Origin: Mucilaginibacter pedocola
GTDB lineage: Bacteria > Bacteroidota > Bacteroidia > Sphingobacteriales > Sphingobacteriaceae
Assembly (NCBI RefSeq): GCF_002013915.1
Contig: NZ_MBTF01000008.1
Coordinates: 60,232-124,231 of the forward strand
DNA: 64,000 bases
Direction of reading: 5' to 3'
Shown: positions 35,406 to 44,110 of the stretch, piece by piece
Layout of the letters: each line of letters opens with the position of its first letter
Position numbering within the stretch: position 1 is the first letter of the stretch
Translations under genes and position numbers: made by a program
The notes under the pieces: generated by a model
The model's database searches: none
Told to the model about the DNA's origin: nothing
What the model saw: the letters and a program-made list of their open reading frames with translations, nothing else

Positions 35406-36431
35406 ATGAGAGATTCGTTATTTATAATAGCCGCATTTTCTGAAGCTACCGAGCGCCCACCTGTGTGGATGATGCGCCAGGCAGGCCGTTTTATGCCCGA
35501 GTACTGGGAAATAAAAAACAAGTATTCGTTTTTGGAAATGTGCAAAACGCCCGAGATAGCTGCCGATGTTACCATGTTGCCGGTAGACCTGTTGGGTATT
35601 GATGCCGCTATTTTGTTTTCGGACATATTGGTTACCGGCGAGGCCATGGGCGGCGACCTGAGCTTTACACAAGGTGTTGGCCCCAAATTCGCCAACCCGG
35701 TGCGTTCACAAGCCGATATCGATAAATTAAGCGATAATGTAGGCGATAAGCTGCAATACGTTGCCGATGCGATAAAAGTAATTCAGCAGCGTTTGGATGG
35801 CAAAATACCCTTGATAGGTTTTGCCGGCGCACCTTTCACGGTGATGAGCTATTTGGTTGAAGGCGGATCGTCTAAAGATTTTAAGCTGACCAAACTGATG
35901 CTGCACAACGAGCCGGAGATGGCTCACCAGCTATTGTCGAAAATTGCTACTGTGACTGCCGACTACCTTAACCTACAGATAGAAGCCGGCGTGAACGCTG
36001 TGCAGATATTTGATAGCTGGGCGCAGGCATTATCATGGGATGATTATACCGAGTTTTCGCATAACTATATACAACAGATCATCAGCAAGCTTAACCGTAA
36101 AGATATCCCGGTGATATCGTTCTGTAAAGGCAGTTCGGTTTTTGCGCCGCTGATGGCAGAAGCAAAACCGGATGTAGTATCTATCGACTGGAACGTAGAC
36201 CTGCTGGATATCAAAAAACGTTTACCACAGGGCGTTGCCGTGCAAGGCAACCTGGATCCGCATATTTTGTATGCTGATAAGAAGGTTATTAAAGAACGCA
36301 TACACCGCTTGTTCGAGCGTATGAAAGGCGAGAACGGCTTCATCTTCAACTTGGGCCACGGCATTATGCCCGATATCCCTTTTGATAATGTGAAGTACGC
36401 GGTAGAGGTGATAAAAGAATGGGCCCCCTAA
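35406..36431 (+). CDS. hemE: Uroporphyrinogen decarboxylase
   Basis: The 341-aa enzyme converts uroporphyrinogen III to coproporphyrinogen III. The N-terminal motif RPPVWMMRQAGRFMPEYWE and the later FAGAPFTVMSYLVEGGSSKD, with catalytic residues such as the DILVTGEAMG Asp and the C-terminal FNLGHGIMPD His region, are all present. Length is normal. It is followed by a palindromic repeat and hemJ. Confidence 0.96.
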   Translation: MRDSLFIIAAFSEATERPPVWMMRQAGRFMPEYWEIKNKYSFLEMCKTPEIAADVTMLPVDLLGIDAAILFSDILVTGEAMGGDLSFTQGVGPKFANPVRSQADIDKLSDNVGDKLQYVADAIKVIQQRLDGKIPLIGFAGAPFTVMSYLVEGGSSKDFKLTKLMLHNEPEMAHQLLSKIATVTADYLNLQIEAGVNAVQIFDSWAQALSWDDYTEFSHNYIQQIISKLNRKDIPVISFCKGSSVFAPLMAEAKPDVVSIDWNVDLLDIKKRLPQGVAVQGNLDPHILYADKKVIKERIHRLFERMKGENGFIFNLGHGIMPDIPFDNVKYAVEVIKEWAP

Positions 36432-36552
36432 CCCCCTGAAGGGGGAACTATTAGGTAGGCGTTTTAATAAATTTGCAATTCAAAAGCTCCCCCTTTAGGG
36501 GGCATGGGGGGGTTAATTCAAAAAGTACCCCCTTCAGGGGGCGGAGGGGGCT
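36424..36552. repeat. Palindromic repeat, 'gccccctaaccccctgaaggggg' family, copy 2
   Basis: The hemE-hemJ spacer begins with GCCCCCTAACCCCCTGAAGG inside the last hemE codons. It continues with CTCCCCCTTTAGGGGGCATG and a third half-unit ACCCCCTTCAGGGGGCGGAG. It is a longer relative of 30611-30702. The overlap with hemE alters its final residues. Confidence 0.75.
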
Positions 36553-36559
36553 CACCATT

Positions 36560-37093
36560 ATGTATTTATACGTACGCGCCATACACATCATATTTGTGGT
36601 CTGCTGGATGGCGGGGCTGTTTTATATTGTGCGCCTATTTATTTACCATCGCGAAGCACAGGATAAGCCGGAGCCGGCTAAAACCATCCTGTCGGAGCAG
36701 TTCGAGATCATAGAAAAGCGGTTGTGGTGGATCATCGCAACGCCCAGCATGTACTTTGTGATAGCGGCAGGTGCTACCATGCTGCACCTCAACCCCGGCT
36801 TGTGGACCATGCCCTGGCTGCATGTAAAACTCACCTTTGTGGTAGGCTTAATTGCTTACCATTTTGTCTGCCAGAAAATAATGAAGCAAATGGCCCGGGG
36901 CATCTACAAATGGACCTCCATCCAACTCCGCCTTTGGAACGAACTGGCTACCATCATCCTTTTCGCCATTGTGTTTTTGGTAGTCCTGAAAAGCGCCATT
37001 AACTGGATATTCGGCGTTATCGGCATCATCCTTTTTAGCCTTATCATTATGTCGGCTGTGAAGGTGTATAAGTATTTCAGGGAGAAGAAATAA
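36560..37093 (+). CDS. hemJ: HemJ-type protoporphyrinogen IX oxidase
   Basis: The 177-aa membrane protein starts MYLYVRAIHIIFVVCWMAGL. It has four to five hydrophobic helices and the family-conserved His of RAIHIIFVV. A second group of conserved residues is seen in PWLHVKLTFVVGLIAYHFVC. HemJ oxidises protoporphyrinogen IX to protoporphyrin IX, passing electrons to the respiratory chain. The start at 36560 is chosen, since an earlier in-frame ATG would translate the palindromic repeat. Its place after hemE supports the name. Confidence 0.88.
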   Translation: MYLYVRAIHIIFVVCWMAGLFYIVRLFIYHREAQDKPEPAKTILSEQFEIIEKRLWWIIATPSMYFVIAAGATMLHLNPGLWTMPWLHVKLTFVVGLIAYHFVCQKIMKQMARGIYKWTSIQLRLWNELATIILFAIVFLVVLKSAINWIFGVIGIILFSLIIMSAVKVYKYFREKK

Positions 37094-37109
37094 GCGTATC
37101 TGAAAATCC

Positions 37110-37318
37110 TTGTGTCCTTTGAGGTTATTTTACCGCAATGGACACAAAGTTTTCGCAAAGAGGCGCAGAGCCGGTATTAGTATCAAAAAGCTTAATAATA
37201 GCCCCAATACAAGCCTTTGTGTTCTTTGCGCTCACCATAACGCTGATCCTCTGCGTTCTTTGCGGTAAAAACGCAAGCACGCCTCTCAAATTATTTTACC
37301 ACAAAGGGAAAACCAATC
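37110..37318. repeat. Intergenic repeat, 'accgcaatggacacaaag' family, second copy
   Basis: The region opens with ACCGCAATGGACACAAAG and ends with CTCTGCGTTCTTTGCGGTAA. Internal parts (GCAAAGAGGCGCAGAG, TTGTGTTCTTTGCGCTCACC) match the repeat at 7665-7905. It may end transcription of both convergent neighbours. Confidence 0.6.
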
Positions 37319-37320
37319 TT

Positions 37321-39513
37321 TTACTTCCCCCTTACCGCTATCAGCACACTATTCCTGCCATCCCTTACATCGGGGTTCAAGCCAACGGTCATTAAAAACT
37401 TGCCCGAGTAAGTTGCTGCGGCAATGCTGGAGTTGTGGCCCGGCATTAGGTTCACTTCGCTCACTTCGTATTGTTTATCTTCCTGCAGTCCTTTCATTTT
37501 GATAGGTAAATGGCTGCCAGCCTGGTAGCGATTGTTCACTAAATAGTTGAACATAATGGCGTTGTTTTTGGCGCTATCTACATACATTATCGATGCTGCA
37601 TCGTTCGTGCGCGGGTCTTGCAGGCGGTACTGGTCGCCGTGCCAAATGGCTTCGCTGAACTCTTTGTAGGTTTTTAGTGCACCTTGCGCGTAGGCCAGTT
37701 CTTCGGGTTTTAGTTTACTCACAACAATATCAAAACCCAGTTTACCCATCATGGCCACATCCGTGCGGAATTTGATAGGTTGCTTGCCCCAATCGGTAAC
37801 GTGGTTGCTGCTGGCAAGGGCAGGGTAGAAGTAAGAGTACTCCCATTGGATGAACACACGCTCTATAGGTTCGGTATTATCGCTTGGCCAATATTCGGTG
37901 AAGTATTTCAGCGCGCCATAATCAACCCGGCCACCGCCACCGCTACAAAGCATCATGGGTACTTTAGGGTATTTGGCGCGTAGCCTGTCTAACACGCTGT
38001 AAAGCCCGCGCACATAGTCGGTGTAAAAATTACCCTGATTTTTTTGATAAGGCGAATAGGCGTTATACATCAGTGCGTTGCAGTCCCATTTAATGTAGGC
38101 CAAGTCGGGGTTCTCTACAAAAAGCTTATCAACTACTCCAAATACAAAGTTTTGCACGGTGGGGTTGCTCAGGTCGAGCACCAGTTGGTTACGCATATAA
38201 AATTCCGGGCGGTTGGGTTGTTTTACTATCCAATCGGGGTGTTTTTCGTAAAGTTCGCTTTTAGGGTTCACCATTTCAGGTTCTACCCATATGCCGAATT
38301 TTACGCTGTTCTCTTTGGCAACTTTAACCAGGTTGCCAATGCCGTTGGGTAGTTTGGCTTTGTTCACCTGCCAGTCGCCCAGCCCGGCATGGTCGTCGTT
38401 GCGCGGGTATTTGTTGCCGAACCAACCATCATCTAACAGAAATAGATCGGTACCTAAGGTTTTGGTATCTTTTAATAAGGCTGTAAGCTTTGCATCATTA
38501 AAATCGAAGTAAGTAGCTTCCCAGTTGTTCAGCAGAGTAAGGCGCGGACCCTGGCCATCAACAATTTTGTATTTGCGTGCCCAGCTTTGCAGGTTGCGGC
38601 TGGCTTCGCCTTTACCTTTATTGCTCAAGGTATAAACAAATTTGGGTGTCTCGAAGGCTACGCCCGCCTTCAGCGTATAATTGGCAGCATAGTTGTTGGC
38701 TCCGGCTATCAGGCGCAAGCCATTAGCAGGGTCAACCTCCAGGTCGATGCGGAAGTTACCGCTCCATTCTAAATTGCCATAAAGTACCTGGCCATCATCC
38801 TCGCCGGCAGGTTTGTTGAGCGATACCATGAACACCGGCGGCTGAAAAATATCCGCACGTGAGCCTAATTTACTATCCAAAGTTTTTATGCCGTGGTTTA
38901 GTTGTTCGTCTTCGGGGCGCATTTCCTGTGCCCACTCGCCATGGTAATGTTTCAGCCAGTAGCTATCGGCCTGTACGTACAGGTTTGCCGAAGCGTATTT
39001 GTTAAGCACCACATCCTTTTTCTCGTGATGGGTAATTACGCTCCATTGCTCGGTTACGTTCTCGTTAAAGTAGGTTTGGTAGTTCAGTGTTACCTCAAAA
39101 TTGTAAAGCGAATCTTTCAGGTTGATGCTCAGCAGCGATACATCATCATTCAGCTTGGTAAACTTATGGCTTACGTACTGCAACTCCAATGATTTATTAC
39201 CATCGGCATGGGTTACTTCAATGGCAGGCTCCAGCAGGTTATGCGTGCCGGATGTGGTGTAGGCAGAATTATAAACGTTATCGTACCTGTCCAGCTTGGT
39301 TACTTTAGGTACAGCGCTGTATTCGCTTTGGTTGGCCAGCTTACCGCCAAAATAAACCATGCTGAGGCGTTTATCGTCACCCACGCGCAGTACGATGGCG
39401 TTGTTTTTGGTTTCGATGGGGATAACGGTAGATTGTGCGTCGGCAGTAAAAGTTTTCAGCGCAAGCATGCAGATGACCGCCGCGCGTGATGAGTAGCGTA
39501 AAAGTAAATTCAT
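37321..39513 (-). CDS. Secreted GH36-type alpha-galactosidase
   Basis: The 730-aa protein has a signal peptide (about 1-26) and the GH36 layout: a beta-sandwich N-terminal part and a barrel with the nucleophile Asp in YIKWDCNALM. The acid/base Asp is in YWPSDNTEP, and supporting motifs are FLLDDGWFGNKYPRN, FGIWVEPEMVNP and CSGGGGRVDYGAL. It hydrolyses alpha-1,6-galactosides such as raffinose or melibiose, probably in the periplasm. It shares its strand with the amidohydrolase upstream (21-base gap), a possible operon. Confidence 0.93.
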   Translation of the reverse strand: MNLLLRYSSRAAVICMLALKTFTADAQSTVIPIETKNNAIVLRVGDDKRLSMVYFGGKLANQSEYSAVPKVTKLDRYDNVYNSAYTTSGTHNLLEPAIEVTHADGNKSLELQYVSHKFTKLNDDVSLLSINLKDSLYNFEVTLNYQTYFNENVTEQWSVITHHEKKDVVLNKYASANLYVQADSYWLKHYHGEWAQEMRPEDEQLNHGIKTLDSKLGSRADIFQPPVFMVSLNKPAGEDDGQVLYGNLEWSGNFRIDLEVDPANGLRLIAGANNYAANYTLKAGVAFETPKFVYTLSNKGKGEASRNLQSWARKYKIVDGQGPRLTLLNNWEATYFDFNDAKLTALLKDTKTLGTDLFLLDDGWFGNKYPRNDDHAGLGDWQVNKAKLPNGIGNLVKVAKENSVKFGIWVEPEMVNPKSELYEKHPDWIVKQPNRPEFYMRNQLVLDLSNPTVQNFVFGVVDKLFVENPDLAYIKWDCNALMYNAYSPYQKNQGNFYTDYVRGLYSVLDRLRAKYPKVPMMLCSGGGGRVDYGALKYFTEYWPSDNTEPIERVFIQWEYSYFYPALASSNHVTDWGKQPIKFRTDVAMMGKLGFDIVVSKLKPEELAYAQGALKTYKEFSEAIWHGDQYRLQDPRTNDAASIMYVDSAKNNAIMFNYLVNNRYQAGSHLPIKMKGLQEDKQYEVSEVNLMPGHNSSIAAATYSGKFLMTVGLNPDVRDGRNSVLIAVRGK

Positions 39514-39534
39514 ACAGGTTTTTGTTGGTTGGTT

Positions 39535-40806
39535 CTATTTTGTATCCGGCGGGTATACAAGGCCATCCTTCATCACAAAAATAACTTGCGTTACCGCTTT
39601 TATGTCGGCAGATGGGTCGCCGGTTACGGCTACAATATCGGCTAAATAATCGGGTTTAATATTGCCCAAATCCTTCAATCGAAAAACTTCTGCATTAACA
39701 GCGGTGGCAGAGCGCAGCACATCAATAGGTTTCATGCCGTACTCAACCATCAGCAGCATCTCCCGTGCGTTTTCGCCATGCGGAAATACGCCTACGTCGC
39801 CGCCCATACAAATGGTTACCCCTGCTTCCATAGCTTCGGTGAAAATTTTGTGTTTATTTTTTACCGCTTCTGGCTCCGGGTCTTTTCCTTTCTTCCAGCC
39901 ACGGTATTCGTATATAGCTTCGGTAGCGGCCAAAGTGGCGCACAGCGCAATGTTTTTTGCCTTCATCTGCTTAAACAGTTCGGGTGTGCCGCCATCGCCA
40001 TGCTCAATGGTGTTTACGCCAGCCTCTATCGAACGGCGCATACCCTCCGTGGTGCCCGAGTGTACCGCAACCTGCCTGCCGCTGCTGCTTGCTACCTGCA
40101 CGGCAATTTTTAATTCATCGGCGGTAAAAGTAGGTTCATTGGTGTTGTGCGGCCCCCAGTGGTAATCGGCATATAGCTTTACCACATCGGCCCCGTGCCC
40201 AATTTGCGAGCGTACCGCGCGGGTGAGGCCTTCGCTGCCATCGGCTTCCTCGGCACCTTTTATCAGTTGCAATTCGCTTACTTCGCTTTTGGGGCCGTAA
40301 CTACCTGTTGCTACAATAGCGCGGGTAGCCACCAGCATGCGCGGGCCGGGTATAACACCTTTGTTAATGGCGCTTTTTAGCCCCGCATCGTCATAAGCTG
40401 CACCTTCGGTACCCAAATCGCGTACCGTGGTGAAACCTGCCTTTAAGGTAGCCTTAGCATGTTCTACAGCGCGGGCGGTGCGTTCCGCTTGGCTCTCTTT
40501 CAAAACTTGGTCGTCCCAGCTGGTTTCGTTATAAGGGTGCAAAAAAAGGTGCGAGTGGCCCTCTATCATTCCAGGCATTAAGGTGGCGCCATTAAGTTCA
40601 ATTACCTTTGCAGATGCCGGCGCTTTAACGCTTGATGGCTCGCCGACGGCAGCTATGTGTTTATCTTTCACCAGCACCCACCAGCCGCTGTGCATTTCCT
40701 TCCCGTCGAAAACACGGGCAGGTTTTAGCAATGTATAATTATCCTGTGCAAATAAGCGGAGGCTAAAAACGGAAATAGCGGCAAATAGGGCTGTAGTTTT
40801 TTTCAT
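39535..40806 (-). CDS. Secreted amidohydrolase (imidazolonepropionase-like)
   Basis: The 423-aa protein has a signal peptide (LFAAISVFSLRLFAQ, cleavage near residue 20) and a metal-dependent amidohydrolase fold. Visible motifs are MIEGHSHLFLHPY (HxH), FTTVRDLGTEG, VAVHSGTTEGMRRSIEAGV (His), NTIEHGDGGT (His) and the Asp region CMGGDVGVFPHG. Members with this layout are secreted dipeptidases or prolidase-like enzymes, so substrate is open. Confidence 0.8.
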   Translation of the reverse strand: MKKTTALFAAISVFSLRLFAQDNYTLLKPARVFDGKEMHSGWWVLVKDKHIAAVGEPSSVKAPASAKVIELNGATLMPGMIEGHSHLFLHPYNETSWDDQVLKESQAERTARAVEHAKATLKAGFTTVRDLGTEGAAYDDAGLKSAINKGVIPGPRMLVATRAIVATGSYGPKSEVSELQLIKGAEEADGSEGLTRAVRSQIGHGADVVKLYADYHWGPHNTNEPTFTADELKIAVQVASSSGRQVAVHSGTTEGMRRSIEAGVNTIEHGDGGTPELFKQMKAKNIALCATLAATEAIYEYRGWKKGKDPEPEAVKNKHKIFTEAMEAGVTICMGGDVGVFPHGENAREMLLMVEYGMKPIDVLRSATAVNAEVFRLKDLGNIKPDYLADIVAVTGDPSADIKAVTQVIFVMKDGLVYPPDTK

Positions 40807-41121
40807 GATGTGGTTAGGTATTGGGTTGTAAGTTAGGAATTAATACCATTAAATAGCAATTGCACAACGCTTTAAAGCTGATTTTTATTAATCATTAAGC
40901 AATTGAGTTGAATTTATTAATTCTGTATTCTGTTTTTGGATGGTTGATTTCTTTATGATTAAAAATTCGCATAGTTTAAATAACATGTATAGCCATTTAA
41001 TAGCTGGGTACATATCAGCTATATTAGCAACAGCGGTTGCCGGCGCTTCTGCTTTAAAAAAATGTTAAATTATTTTACACCCCATGCAACCATCTAAGTC
41101 CAAACTTCATCTTACCTATAA
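40807..41121. other. Intergenic stretch without a gene
   Basis: This 315-base divergent gap is A/T-rich and holds no plausible gene or clear palindrome. Promoters for the amidohydrolase and for the sigma factor gene must lie here. No exact TAnnTTTG box is evident. Confidence 0.4.
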
Positions 41122-41694
41122 ATGATGCGTTTGGAACCTAAGTTTACTATTGACGAATTGGTGCACCGGTGTAAAAGCGGGCAACGTAAAGCACAGGAAA
41201 TGCTTTACAAGTTGCTTGCCTCTAAAATGATGGGCGTGTGCCTGCGCTACGCTGCCGACCGTATGGAAGCCGAAGACATGCTGCAGAATGGCTTCATCAG
41301 GGTTTTCCAGAAGATAGAGGATTACAGAGGCGAGGGTTCATTTGAGGGTTGGGTGCGGCGTATTATGGTACACAGCTCGATAGAATACTACCGCAAGCAT
41401 CACCGCATGATGCAGGTGGTTGATATTGACGAAGTGGGCGAGGAACCATCGGTAAATGCCGCTGCAGCGGCAAGCCTGGAGGCGAAGGACCTGTTGTTAT
41501 TAATAAAAACACTTTCGCCGGGTTACCGTATGGTATTTAACCTTTACGCTATTGACGGGTACTCGCATAAAGAAATTGCCGAAATTGTGGGCATAACCGA
41601 GGGTGCCTCTAAATCGCAATTATCAAGGGCGAGGGCCATTTTGAAAGAACAGATATTGAAAGCAGAAAAGAAAAGCTATGGATATGCAGGATAA
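41122..41694 (+). CDS. ECF-type RNA polymerase sigma factor
   Basis: The 190-aa protein has sigma region 2 (MLYKLLASKMMGVCLRYAAD, EDMLQNGFIRVFQKIEDYRG, with RIMVHSSIEYYRKHHR) and region 4 (LSPGYRMVFNLYAIDGYSHK, EIAEIVGITEGASKSQLSRA). It belongs to the large Bacteroidota ECF group. Its 3' end overlaps the next gene by 17 bases, so it is translationally coupled to the membrane protein that probably controls it. Confidence 0.9.
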   Translation: MMRLEPKFTIDELVHRCKSGQRKAQEMLYKLLASKMMGVCLRYAADRMEAEDMLQNGFIRVFQKIEDYRGEGSFEGWVRRIMVHSSIEYYRKHHRMMQVVDIDEVGEEPSVNAAAAASLEAKDLLLLIKTLSPGYRMVFNLYAIDGYSHKEIAEIVGITEGASKSQLSRARAILKEQILKAEKKSYGYAG

Positions 41695-42487
41695 AGAATT
41701 TGATGAACTGTTCCGCTCCAAACTGGGAGAGTTGGAGATGGAACCATCGAAAGGCGTGTGGGATAACATAGCTGCCGAAGTTGTAATGGAGCGTAAAAGC
41801 CGTTCGGCCTTACCTTTTATTAGTATACCTGCCAGCGTGCTGGTTTTGGTAGGTGCAGGCTTGTTTTTTATCCCGAAGTTTAAACAGGATAATAACGACG
41901 TTAAGCATCATGTAACAGCCGGTGTAAAACATGATGTTAAATCGAAAGTTGAAGTTGCCCCTGTAAAAATTGAACAGCCGATAACCGAGCCGTCAACCCA
42001 AATAGTAGCTACAACGGTTGCTTCAAAAGCACACACCGTTAAGCAAAGCATAAAAAAACAGAACAATAGCCTACCCGTTGTGAAAGTGGAAGAAGCGCAG
42101 AACACCCAACAAATTGCGCAGGTGGCTCCCAAACCAACAGCAGTAAACGATGCGGTTATAGCAGCGGTAAAACCTGATAACACACCAGCCCCGGCTTTGA
42201 TAGCAGAGAAGATAACTCCTGCCATCGATAGCGAGGTGAAATTACCTGAAGTAAATGCGCTTGTAGCCCAACAAACGCCCGCTAAAACTGTTGCATCGGC
42301 GCAGCCAAAGAAACGCCGCATCCGTAGCTTTGGCGACCTGATAAATGTGGTAGTAAGCAAGGTAGACAAACGCAAAGACAAGCTGATAGAATTTAGCAGC
42401 AAAGACGATGACGAATCGTTGGTGACCGGCATAAACCTGGGCATCATCAGAGTTAAAAAAGAAGAAGTAGTAGCAAGTAACAAGTAA
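41678..42487 (+). CDS. Membrane protein, probable anti-sigma partner
   Basis: The 269-aa protein has a short N-terminal cytoplasmic part (DKEFDELFRSKLGELEMEPS, then GVWDNIAAEV), one helix at about 47-66 (PFISIPASVLVLVGAGLFFI), and a long Thr/Val/Pro-rich periplasmic part without motifs. Size and layout fit Bacteroidota anti-sigma-like partners of ECF factors. It overlaps the sigma gene and precedes a beta-barrel gene by 5 bases, so the three form an operon. Confidence 0.6.
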   Translation: MDMQDKEFDELFRSKLGELEMEPSKGVWDNIAAEVVMERKSRSALPFISIPASVLVLVGAGLFFIPKFKQDNNDVKHHVTAGVKHDVKSKVEVAPVKIEQPITEPSTQIVATTVASKAHTVKQSIKKQNNSLPVVKVEEAQNTQQIAQVAPKPTAVNDAVIAAVKPDNTPAPALIAEKITPAIDSEVKLPEVNALVAQQTPAKTVASAQPKKRRIRSFGDLINVVVSKVDKRKDKLIEFSSKDDDESLVTGINLGIIRVKKEEVVASNK

Positions 42488-42492
42488 ACAAC

Positions 42493-43341
42493 ATGAAACC
42501 AATTATATTTTCGCTGATATTAGCTTTTGCAGCAAGCACTGTGTTTGCGCAAACCGACACCATAAAAACCCGCCACACCGATGGCGCCGATGCTGATACC
42601 ATCATCATTATCAAAAGCAAAAAGGGCCGTAAACTTAAATTCGGCTTTGGTAACGATGCAACCCAGGTGAACATTAACACTACCACATCAGACACCACTT
42701 ACACAGCATCAAAACAACCGGGTTTTTCGATGGGGCTTACCTTTACCCGTTTTGATATCGGTTTAACTACGCTTAACGATAATGGCAGCTTTACCCTGCA
42801 GCCGCAGAACCAGTTCTTGAACTACCGCTCGTGGCGCAGTGCCAGCGTTGGCTTTGATGTTTTGCAGATAAGCTACCGTTTTAACAGTTCGTTCAGGATA
42901 TACACCTCAGGTGGTTTCGACTGGCTTACCCTGCGCCTGCGCAATAACGGCACCATACAGCGCGATGGCGATGTATTAACCTTTGTGCCCGATAATATTC
43001 AATACACTAAAAATCGCCTGCGTGCAAGCTACCTGCGTGTGCCCATCGCGTTCGATTTCCGCACCCATGACGATGCCGACGGCCGCCGCTTCCATTTTGT
43101 AGGCGGGCTGGATATGGGCCTGCTATTAGGCAGTAGCTTCACCCAGGAAAGCAAAGAGAATGGCAACCAAATGCGCACCGGCGATTACCACTTCACCAAG
43201 TTCCGCTACGGCCCATTTGTACGCATAGGCTACGGCGGTATAGGCGTATTTGCTAAATACTACGTAAACGATATGTTCGACGATAGCCCCGCCCAGAAAG
43301 GCCTGAGGCAGTTTAGCTTCGGGATGAGTGTGGGCTGGTAA
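42493..43341 (+). CDS. Outer-membrane beta-barrel protein
   Basis: The 282-aa product has a signal peptide (MKPIIFSLILAFAASTVFAQ). Its body has alternating hydrophobic residues of a small beta-barrel (MGLTFTRFDIGLTTLNDNG, FRIYTSGGFDWLTLRLRNNG, FRYGPFVRIGYGGIGVFAKY). It ends in an aromatic-rich strand (FSFGMSVGW), the usual outer-membrane assembly signal. It resembles the PorT-like/OMP_b-brl families. It is the third gene of the sigma/anti-sigma operon. Confidence 0.75.
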   Translation: MKPIIFSLILAFAASTVFAQTDTIKTRHTDGADADTIIIIKSKKGRKLKFGFGNDATQVNINTTTSDTTYTASKQPGFSMGLTFTRFDIGLTTLNDNGSFTLQPQNQFLNYRSWRSASVGFDVLQISYRFNSSFRIYTSGGFDWLTLRLRNNGTIQRDGDVLTFVPDNIQYTKNRLRASYLRVPIAFDFRTHDDADGRRFHFVGGLDMGLLLGSSFTQESKENGNQMRTGDYHFTKFRYGPFVRIGYGGIGVFAKYYVNDMFDDSPAQKGLRQFSFGMSVGW

Positions 43342-43364
43342 CAAGATTATTTATTAGCGAGATT

Positions 43365-43407
43365 GTTTGACAGGATTAAGGGATTTAGGGATTGGGACAG
43401 GATTTTT
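43365..43407 (+). repeat. Left inverted repeat flanking the GxxExxY gene
   Basis: A 43-base unit starting gtttgacaggattaag. Its near-complement lies at 43966-44010. Related sequence also lies at 11321-11357. The three copies differ at only a few positions. Confidence 0.75.
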
Positions 43408-43498
43408 GTGTGGGCCTCATTGATTTTTTGGAAAGATTTGATTTAAAGGAGCTGTTCGATTTGTATTAGTTTTTGATGAATTATCTCTACTTTGATGT

Positions 43499-43909
43499 AT
43501 GGATAAATTTGAAAACATCAACGAACTAACGCATAAAATAATTGGCTGTGCCATGGAGGTACACAAGGTTATTGGCTCGGGATTTTTGGAAGCGATCTAT
43601 CAGAAGGCCTTAGGGATAGAGTTAGCGTACCAGGGATTAGCATTTGAGCGCGAAAAAGAAATGTACATCTACTATCGCAACGAGCTCATAGGCACAAGGC
43701 GTGTCGATTTCTTTGTAGAAAACTTGGTGATGCTGGAAATTAAAGCCGTTGACAAGATAGAAGATATCCATAAAAACCAAGCCATTAACTATCTCGAAGC
43801 CTATAACATAGCCGATGGCTTACTCATCAACTTCGGCTCACTCAGTTTAGAGTTCAAAAGGCTATACAACAAAAAGCTGATCAAACCCTATAAACCCAAC
43901 GGTAACTAA
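43499..43909 (+). CDS. GxxExxY protein
   Basis: The 136-aa protein carries the family-naming motif GSGFLEAIY (G-x-x-E-x-x-Y) in HKVIGSGFLEAIYQKAL and a PD-(D/E)XK nuclease-like core: GTRRVDFFVENLVMLEIKAV, where the Asp and the E-x-K are the likely catalytic residues. These proteins have no confirmed function. The gene is framed by inverted repeats at 43365-43407 and 43966-44010, which together with the dispersed copy at 11321 suggests a small mobile or repeat-linked unit. Confidence 0.85.
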   Translation: MDKFENINELTHKIIGCAMEVHKVIGSGFLEAIYQKALGIELAYQGLAFEREKEMYIYYRNELIGTRRVDFFVENLVMLEIKAVDKIEDIHKNQAINYLEAYNIADGLLINFGSLSLEFKRLYNKKLIKPYKPNGN

Positions 43910-43965
43910 CCAACCTGAGTCCCAATCGGTGAAATCAAAAAGAATCGGTGAAATCGGTTACAAAT

Positions 43966-44010
43966 AAAAAATCCTGCTCAAATCCATAAATCCCTTAATC
44001 CTGTCAAAAC
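43966..44010 (-). repeat. Right inverted repeat flanking the GxxExxY gene
   Basis: A 45-base unit whose complement starts gttttgacaggattaag and matches the left repeat closely. Between the gene and this repeat the 'atcggtgaaatc' unit occurs twice, as in the repeat at 11361-11485. Confidence 0.75.
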
Positions 44011-44110
44011 ATCAAGCAAGTCAACCAGCTCTTGTTCGTGTTAATAATTTTGCTTCCTGTTAAAAACTCTTTCATACATTCCTGATATATCGTGTTTATC
44101 TTGTCCGCCT

